From: Burkholderiaceae bacterium
Lineage (GTDB): Bacteria > Pseudomonadota > Gammaproteobacteria > Burkholderiales > Burkholderiaceae
Assembly (NCBI GenBank): GCA_030151165.1
Contig: JASLEM010000478.1
Location: forward strand, 1-11,039
Direction: 5' to 3'
Length of the DNA stretch: 11,039 bases
Shown: in pieces, positions 6,326 through 11,039 of the stretch
How the letters are laid out: every line of letters starts with the position of its first letter
Position numbering within the stretch: position 1 is the stretch's first letter
Notes under the pieces: model-generated
What the model was told of the DNA's origin: nothing
Databases searched by the model: none
What the model saw: only the letters and a program-made list of their open reading frames with translations
Program-made: the position numbers and the translations under genes

Positions 6326-7183
6326 ATGACCGCCCCGCGCCCTCCCGTCCGTGTCGGACTGCGCACGATCCCCGCCCGCGCCGGCCTCGACTGGATCCGG
6401 CGCGGCCTGCGCCTGTTCCTGCGCCGGCCCGTCGGCTTCATGGGGCTGTTCGGCCTCGTGCTGCTGGCGATGATGGTCACGTTCAGCTCGATCGAGCTCG
6501 AGGCGCTGGCCCTGATCCTGATGCCGCTGCTGTCGCTCGGCTTCATGATCGCGAGCGAGGACGTGCTCAACGACCTGCCGATCCGGCCGTCCGTCTTCGC
6601 GCGGCCGATGCTGGTGGGCCGCGACGAGCGCCTGTCGCTGCTGGCGATCGGCCTCGTCTACTTCGCCGCGTTCATGCTGATGTACTTGTTCGGCGACAGC
6701 ATCGACGGCGGCGAGGCCAAGGCCTGGATGCTCGCCGTGATGACGCCCGGCGCCGACGGCACGATCCCGGCGCCGCCCGAGATCAGCGGCGTCGGCACCT
6801 TCGTCCTGCTGCTCAAGACCTTCGGCCTGGCGATCGTGTCGGTGCCACTGTGGCATGCGCCGGCGCTCGTGTACTGGGGCCGCCAGCGCGCGGCGCAGGC
6901 GATGTTCTCGAGCATCGTCGCGCTGTGGCGCACGCGCGCGGCCTTCGCTGTCTACACGCTCGGCTGGTGCGCGGTCGGCGTGCTGTTCGCGCTGCTGATG
7001 CTGCTGGTCGCGGCCGCGACGGGCAACCTCGGCGTGGCGGTCGTGCTGATGACGCCGGTCTCGTGGGCGATGTCGGCCGTGTTCTATGTCACGCTCTGGT
7101 TCGGTTTCGTCGATACCTTCCAGATCACGTCGACGCAACCGATCCGCACGGTGCTCGCGCCCACCGACAATCCGAGGTCGTGA
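6326..7183 (+). CDS. BPSS1780-family multi-pass inner-membrane protein
   Basis: A 285-residue integral membrane protein of unknown function. Hydrophobic segments lie at about 36-54, 59-77, 103-123, 155-183, 206-231 and 236-264, giving about six helices. The N-terminal LDWIRRGLRLFLRRPVGFMG, an amphipathic basic stretch before the first helix, together with the WHAPALVYW (176-184) and SSIVALWRTRAAFAVYTLGW (195-214) motifs, resembles proteins called BPSS1780 family, common in Burkholderiales. The assignment is from memory of the family, not a search. The cytoplasmic N-terminus is Arg-rich. The gene starts 13 bp after thrB with no strong Shine-Dalgarno, so it probably depends on thrB translation or transcription. 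A 136-bp gap follows. No catalytic residues can be recognised. Confidence 0.8.
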   Translation: MTAPRPPVRVGLRTIPARAGLDWIRRGLRLFLRRPVGFMGLFGLVLLAMMVTFSSIELEALALILMPLLSLGFMIASEDVLNDLPIRPSVFARPMLVGRDERLSLLAIGLVYFAAFMLMYLFGDSIDGGEAKAWMLAVMTPGADGTIPAPPEISGVGTFVLLLKTFGLAIVSVPLWHAPALVYWGRQRAAQAMFSSIVALWRTRAAFAVYTLGWCAVGVLFALLMLLVAAATGNLGVAVVLMTPVSWAMSAVFYVTLWFGFVDTFQITSTQPIRTVLAPTDNPRS

Positions 7184-7213
7184 GGGCCGGCGCCCCGCGC
7201 GCCGCCTTCCCGG

Positions 7214-7248
7214 GTTCCCCCGTTCGGGCGAACCGGCTCCGCGCCGGT
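7214..7248. repeat. Two overlapping inverted repeats between the BPSS1780 and desaturase genes
   Basis: The first has GTTC (7214-7217) and GAAC (7230-7233) flanking CCCG-TT-CGGG with a C-C mismatch. The second has ACCGGC (7232-7237) and GCCGGT (7243-7248) around a 5-base loop, TCCGC. They share two bases, so the two hairpins compete. Neither is followed by a T-run. They could form a transcript end or an operator for the desaturase gene; the rest of the 7184-7319 gap shows no clear promoter. Confidence 0.35.
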
Positions 7249-7307
7249 CCTGATCCAATGCGCGGAGCGCCGCGCAGCGCCACGGCTCCCCCTTCGACCG
7301 CCCGACC

Positions 7308-7311
7308 AGGA
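7308..7311 (+). promoter_or_regulatory. Ribosome-binding site of the desaturase-family gene
   Basis: AGGA lies 8 nt upstream of the ATG at 7320. It supports this start, as does the absence of an earlier ATG in frame. Confidence 0.55.
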
Positions 7312-7319
7312 CACCGCCC

Positions 7320-8450
7320 ATGAAGACGCTCGACAAGCTCAACCAGCTGACCCACTCGCACGGCCCGTTGCCGAGCGGACGCGGGCTGTCCTCGGGCGTC
7401 GTCGCGCTGATCCTCGCCGTGCTGTGCTTCCTCGGCGTGCTCGCGTTCCACTTCCCGCAGTACCTGACGACGCCGGAGTTGCGCAAGTCCTACGACGTCG
7501 CCACGATCCGCGTGATCATGTACTGGGCGATGGTGATCTCGGGCGGCATCTCGCTCTACAACATCCTGTTCGCGCGCACGCGCTGGCTCGCGGCGTCGGC
7601 GTTCTTCCTTGTCGCGCTGTCGGCGCTGCTGGGCGGCGCGAAGGTGCCGGTCAACAACTTCGCCGACCACACGCCCTACATCGGCCTCGACTGGTTCATC
7701 CTCGACCTGCTCGGCTCGTCGCTGATCTTCGTGTTCATCGAGAAGCTGTTCGCGCTGCGCCGCGAGCAACCCGTGTTCCGCGCCGAGTGGCAGGTGGACA
7801 CGCAGCACTTCCTCGTCAACCACATGATCGTCGGCTTCGTGCTGCTCGCCACCAACCTGCTGGTGCACAAGCTGTTCGGCTGGGCGGCCAAGGACGGCAT
7901 CCAGGCCTGGGTGCGCGACCTGCCGCTGCCCGCGGCCGTGTTCCTCATCATCCTCGTCGCCGACCTCGTGCAGTACTGGACGCACCGCGCGTATCACGAG
8001 ATCCCGACGCTCTGGCGCCTGCACGCCGTGCACCACAGCGTGAAGAGCATGGACTGGCTGGCCGGCTCGCGCCAGCATTTCCTCGAGCTGCTGATCACGC
8101 GCACGCTGGTGCTCGCGCCGATCTTCGTGCTGGGCTTCGACAAGAGCGTCATCGACATCTATATCGTGATCGTCGGCTTCCAGGCCGTCTTCAACCACGC
8201 GAACGTCAGCGTGCGGCTCGGCCCGCTGCGCTACCTCGTCGTCACGCCCAACTTCCACCACTGGCACCATTCGCAGGACGACGAGGCGATCGACAAGAAC
8301 TACGCCGCCCACCTCGCGTTCCTCGACTACCTGTTCGGCACCGCCGTGAAGTCCGAGCAGAAGTGGCCGAAGATGTACGGCGTCGTCGGCGACTACGTGC
8401 CGAACGGGTTCTGGCAGCAGGTGAAGTTCCCGTTCACCTGGAAGGGCTGA
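7320..8450 (+). CDS. Sterol desaturase / fatty acid hydroxylase superfamily membrane enzyme
   Basis: A 376-residue membrane-bound di-iron oxygenase candidate. The superfamily uses histidine clusters to hold two irons and O2 to hydroxylate or desaturate lipid chains. All boxes are present: WTHRAYHE (H222, H226), LHAVHH (H235, H238, H239) and FHHWHH (H313, H314, H316, H317), plus the extra FNHANV histidine (H293). Hydrophobic segments lie at about 27-46, 64-84, 89-105, 124-144, 165-185 and 203-219 before the catalytic part, with another stretch near 257-291 between the second and third boxes. The N-terminal 120 residues, with three helices, extend beyond the minimal FA-hydroxylase domain. Cysteine-free iron ligation and the HX3H, HX2HH and HX2HH spacing fit the family. 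The substrate cannot be read from sequence: sterols are unlikely in this kind of bacterium, and fatty acyl, ornithine-lipid, hopanoid or carotenoid-type lipids are possible. It ends 7 bp from the convergent GNAT gene. Confidence 0.92.
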   Translation: MKTLDKLNQLTHSHGPLPSGRGLSSGVVALILAVLCFLGVLAFHFPQYLTTPELRKSYDVATIRVIMYWAMVISGGISLYNILFARTRWLAASAFFLVALSALLGGAKVPVNNFADHTPYIGLDWFILDLLGSSLIFVFIEKLFALRREQPVFRAEWQVDTQHFLVNHMIVGFVLLATNLLVHKLFGWAAKDGIQAWVRDLPLPAAVFLIILVADLVQYWTHRAYHEIPTLWRLHAVHHSVKSMDWLAGSRQHFLELLITRTLVLAPIFVLGFDKSVIDIYIVIVGFQAVFNHANVSVRLGPLRYLVVTPNFHHWHHSQDDEAIDKNYAAHLAFLDYLFGTAVKSEQKWPKMYGVVGDYVPNGFWQQVKFPFTWKG

Positions 8451-8457
8451 GCGTCGG

Positions 8458-9405
8458 TCAGCGCGCGATCTTCTTCGCCATCGACATCTCCCCGATCGAC
8501 TTCCCGTCGATCACGAAGCGGTCGCGCGTGCCGCCGTTCATGTCGTAGCCCGCGGCGCGGTAGAGCGTGACGGCGGGCTCGTTGATCGCGAGCACGCGCA
8601 GGTCGATCCATTGCAGCGACGGCTGCGCCGCCGCCCACTGCTCGGCGTGCGCCAGCAGCTTCCGGGCGATGCCCTGCCGGCGCCGGTCGCGGTGCACGCC
8701 GAGCCCGACGACGCAGCGATGCGCGGTGAAGGCTTCGGCGTGGCCGCGCAGGTCGACATGGCCGGCGATCGCGCCGCCTGCGTCGCGCGCGACCCAGGCG
8801 CGACGCCAGCCCGTGGCGCCGACGTCCAGCGCGACACCGTCGACGAAGGACCGGGCCTTGTCGGCCGGCAGTCGAGAGTCCTCGACCGACAGCGGCTGGA
8901 AGTAGACGCCGTCGCGGCCGTTGTCGCGCAGGTGGTCGTCGAGGTAGCGGAAGAACTCGTCCAAGCCCTGCGGCCCGAGCGCCTCGAGGGCGACCTCGCC
9001 CGCCACCGGCGGCGCCGGGGCACGGCCCGTCCACTCGAGCCACGACAGCGCCGACCAGCCGGTGGCGGGCGCCAGCGGCTCGGCCGGCGACAGCGGCATG
9101 CGCGGGAACAGCGGCCGCTTCGGCGGCAGCGGACGCATCGCCCGCAACGGCGCGGCGGGCGCCAGGCTGCCCTGCGGCGACGTGCCCTCGAGCCAGGCGA
9201 CCGGCCGCCCCTGGCGATCGAGGAAGGCGCCGTCGTGCAACGGGCCCAGCCACTCGGTCGACAGCGTCGACGTGAAGACGTTGCCCTGCCCGTGGAACGC
9301 AATCCAGTCGAGATCCAGGCCGAACACGTGCGTGCCGTCGAACCAGCCGACGAGCGCGCAGCCGGCGTCGAAGATCGGGGTCATGGTCGGGGCGACGTAG
9401 GGCAT
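8458..9405 (-). CDS. 4-fold beta-flower / GNAT acetyltransferase fusion protein
   Basis: A 315-residue protein in three parts. Residues 9-74 contain four similar units of 15-18 residues (9-24, 25-41, 42-59, 60-74), most with an F near the start, an aliphatic-aromatic pair (VGW, IAF, WLG, VAW) and a closing G; this resembles the 4-fold beta-flower domain. Residues 80-115 are a proline-rich linker with a strict six-residue period (consensus PLxPxx), ending in a GWSALSW motif. Residues about 138-313 are a GNAT domain: VVGLGV then RDRRRQGIARKLL (239-251) is the acetyl-CoA loop (R/Q-x-x-G-x-A), and AINEPAVTLYRAAGY (273-287) is the usual C-terminal strand-helix. The acyl acceptor is unknown. The start at 9405 has AAGGAG 8 nt upstream; the next in-frame ATG (residue 8) has none. 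It begins 13 bp after uvrD, so they are probably co-transcribed. The domain naming of the N-terminus is from pattern, not a search. Confidence 0.88.
   Translation of the reverse strand: MPYVAPTMTPIFDAGCALVGWFDGTHVFGLDLDWIAFHGQGNVFTSTLSTEWLGPLHDGAFLDRQGRPVAWLEGTSPQGSLAPAAPLRAMRPLPPKRPLFPRMPLSPAEPLAPATGWSALSWLEWTGRAPAPPVAGEVALEALGPQGLDEFFRYLDDHLRDNGRDGVYFQPLSVEDSRLPADKARSFVDGVALDVGATGWRRAWVARDAGGAIAGHVDLRGHAEAFTAHRCVVGLGVHRDRRRQGIARKLLAHAEQWAAAQPSLQWIDLRVLAINEPAVTLYRAAGYDMNGGTRDRFVIDGKSIGEMSMAKKIAR
9061..9168 (-). repeat. 18-bp periodic repeat encoding a Pro-Leu hexapeptide linker
   Basis: Inside the beta-flower/GNAT gene, PL dipeptides recur at residues 86, 92, 98, 104 and 110, with a degenerate SL unit at 80. 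At the DNA level CAGCGG on the plus strand recurs at 9073, 9091, 9109 and 9127, exactly 18 bp apart. The units differ at other positions, so the repeat is old or under selection. Confidence 0.75.
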
Positions 9406-9413
9406 GGCGTCGA

Positions 9414-9419
9414 CTCCTT
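9414..9419 (-). promoter_or_regulatory. Ribosome-binding site of the beta-flower/GNAT gene
   Basis: AAGGAG on the minus strand lies 8 nt before the ATG at 9405 and overlaps the last base of the uvrD stop codon. It is the best Shine-Dalgarno in the window and fixes the start. Confidence 0.8.
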
Positions 9420-11039
9420 CAATCCACCGGCTGCAGCTTCGCCACCGCCAGCGCCAGCCACTTCATGCCGTGGCGGCCGAAGTTGACCTGCGCGCGCGCT
9501 TCCTCGCCGCTGCCTTCGAGCGTGACGATCACGCCCTCGCCGAACTTGGTGTGGAAGACCGACTGGCCGGAGCGGAACTTGTGGCCGTTGCCGGTCGCGG
9601 TGCGGCTCGCCTCCATCGCCTTCGGCACGTTCGACGAGGACGACGAGCCCGAGAACGACGACTCCACGCGCCCGGCGCCCACCATCGACCCGAGCCCCGT
9701 GCCGCGCTCCCACGCCTGCTTGTACTCGCGCGCATAGCCCGAGCCGAAGGCCTGGTTGCGTGGCGTGATCCAGCGCACGTTGGCCTCGGGCAGTTCCTCG
9801 ACGAAGCGGCTCTTGACGTTGTAGCGCGTCTGGCCGTGCAGCAGGCGCGTCTGGCTGAACGTCAGGTACAGGCGCTTGCGGGCGCGCGTGATCGCGACGT
9901 ACATCAGGCGGCGTTCCTCCTCGAGGCCGTCGCTCGTCTGCAGCGAGTTCTCGTGCGGGAACAGGCCTTCCTCCAGGCCGGTGATGAAGACCGAGTCGAA
10001 CTCGAGCCCCTTGGCCGAGTGGATCGTCATCAGCTGGATCGCGTCCTGCCCGGCCTGCGCCTGGTTGTCGCCGGCCTCGAGCGACGCGTGCGTGAGGAAG
10101 GCCGCGAGCGGGGACATGATCTCGCCGGTCTCGGCGTCGGGCGTGACGGGCGCGTCGAGGACCAGGCCAGGAACGTCCCGCGAGGTGTTGCGCTGCGCCA
10201 GCGTGCCGGGCGACAGCTCGTCGACCGGCAGCGCCACCGCGTCGCGGCCGAACCCCTCCTGCGTGACGAAGGCCTCGGCGGCGTTCATCAGTTCCTCGAG
10301 GTTCTCGACACGGTCGGCGCCGTCCTTGTCGGCGCGGTAGAAGTCGATCAGCCCGCTCTCGGCCAGCATGTGCTCGATGATCTCGCGCAGCGTCAGGCCC
10401 TTGGTCTCCTCGCGGATGCGGTCGACCAGCCCGGTGAACGCCGCGAGGTTCGTGCCGCCCTTGCCGCCGACGCTGCCCACGCTCTGGTACAAGCTGCGCC
10501 CGCTCTGGCGCGCGGCGTCCTGCAGCTGCTCGATCGTGCGCGTGCCGATGCCGCGCGTCGGGAAGTTGACGACGCGCAGGAAGCTCGTGTCGTCGTTCGG
10601 GTTCTCGACCAGCCGCAGGTACGACAGCGCGTGCTTGACTTCGGCGCGCTCGAAGAATCGCAGCCCGCCGTACACCCGGTACGGTATGCCGGCGTTGAAC
10701 AGCGCGGACTCGATCACGCGCGACTGCGCGTTGCTGCGATAGAGCACCGCGATCTCGGAGCGGTCGGTGCCGGAACGGTGCAGCTGCTGCGCCTCGTCGA
10801 CGAACCACTGCGCTTCCGCGAAGTCGCTCGTCGCCTCGAAGATGCGCACCGGCTCGCCCGGGCCGGCGTCGGTGCGCAGGTTCTTGCCGAGGCGCTTCGA
10901 GTTGCGGTCGATCAGGTGGTTGGCGGCGTCCAGGATGTTGCCGAAGCTGCGGTAGTTCTGCTCCAGCTTGATGACCTTGTCGACGCGGAACTCGCGCTCG
11001 AAGTCGGCCATGTTGCCCACCAGCGCGCCGCGGAAGCCG
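9419..11039 (-). CDS. uvrD: DNA helicase II (UvrD), 5' part beyond window
   Basis: An SF1A 3'-5' helicase used in nucleotide excision repair (release of UvrC and the incised strand) and mismatch repair. The visible 539 residues begin inside motif III (GFRGALVGNMADFEREF); the Walker A and DEx(Q/D)D boxes lie outside. Next come motif IV (LEQNYRS), IPYRVYGGLRFFERAEVKHAL, motif V (TIHSAKGLEFDSVFITGLEEG, followed by LFPHENS) and motif VI (EEERRLMYVAITRARKRLYL). A Ser-rich linker (VESSFSGSSSSSN) leads to a C-terminal Tudor-like domain (FRSGQSVFHTKFGEGVIV to the end). That domain contacts RNA polymerase in E. coli UvrD and separates this protein from Rep; PcrA has a similar tail, but UvrD is the proteobacterial name. 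E. coli UvrD has 720 residues, so roughly 200 or more are missing. The beta-flower/GNAT gene follows 13 bp downstream. Confidence 0.96.
   Translation of the reverse strand, partial: GFRGALVGNMADFEREFRVDKVIKLEQNYRSFGNILDAANHLIDRNSKRLGKNLRTDAGPGEPVRIFEATSDFAEAQWFVDEAQQLHRSGTDRSEIAVLYRSNAQSRVIESALFNAGIPYRVYGGLRFFERAEVKHALSYLRLVENPNDDTSFLRVVNFPTRGIGTRTIEQLQDAARQSGRSLYQSVGSVGGKGGTNLAAFTGLVDRIREETKGLTLREIIEHMLAESGLIDFYRADKDGADRVENLEELMNAAEAFVTQEGFGRDAVALPVDELSPGTLAQRNTSRDVPGLVLDAPVTPDAETGEIMSPLAAFLTHASLEAGDNQAQAGQDAIQLMTIHSAKGLEFDSVFITGLEEGLFPHENSLQTSDGLEEERRLMYVAITRARKRLYLTFSQTRLLHGQTRYNVKSRFVEELPEANVRWITPRNQAFGSGYAREYKQAWERGTGLGSMVGAGRVESSFSGSSSSSNVPKAMEASRTATGNGHKFRSGQSVFHTKFGEGVIVTLEGSGEEARAQVNFGRHGMKWLALAVAKLQPVD

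Noticed and set aside
1..11039. Mobile element, CRISPR array, toxin-antitoxin or phage-defence system
   Set aside because: I looked on both strands and found no transposase, integrase, terminal inverted repeats, spaced direct repeats, tRNA or small paired genes. The genes are core functions with even composition.

Overview
The window is about 11 kb of GC-rich, densely coding chromosomal DNA. The gene content (class I PPK, DNA polymerase I, choline-kinase-type ThrB, a BPSS1780-family membrane protein, UvrD) and the wording of the proteins point to a betaproteobacterium of the order Burkholderiales, probably near the Rubrivivax/Leptothrix group. The order is an inference from protein resemblance; no rRNA gene is present to confirm it. 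I see no IS element, integrase, tRNA, CRISPR array or composition break, so this reads as core chromosome and not as an island.

Left block, minus strand (4742 down to 1): polA (complete, 927 aa, all three enzymatic domains with catalytic residues intact) is followed, through a TGATG stop/start overlap, by a small three-helix membrane protein of unknown function. After a 66-bp gap comes ppk (polyphosphate kinase 1), which runs off the left edge just after its autophosphorylated histidine. The gap before ppk holds a Pho-box-like pair of heptamers and a stem-loop.

Middle block, plus strand (4860 to 8450): divergent from polA lies a small secreted protein resembling DUF2782, then thrB (homoserine kinase, threonine synthesis), then a multi-pass BPSS1780-family membrane protein 13 bp downstream of thrB, and, after a 136-bp gap with two overlapping inverted repeats, a sterol-desaturase/fatty-acid-hydroxylase-superfamily membrane enzyme with all three histidine boxes. 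The polA / DUF2782 / thrB neighbourhood is a familiar arrangement in other proteobacteria such as Pseudomonas. Both divergent genes have a -10-like hexamer ending exactly six bases before the ATG, the geometry of leaderless transcripts.

Right block, minus strand (11039 down to 8458): uvrD (5' part outside the window) is followed after 13 bp by a two-domain protein whose N-terminus looks like a 4-fold beta-flower domain and whose C-terminus is a GNAT acetyltransferase, joined by a proline-rich linker with a strict six-residue period. It ends tail-to-tail with the desaturase gene, 7 bp apart.

Most of the window is ordinary housekeeping DNA. The most unusual item is the beta-flower/GNAT fusion. 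No gap exceeds 136 bp. I found no convincing new multi-gene system.
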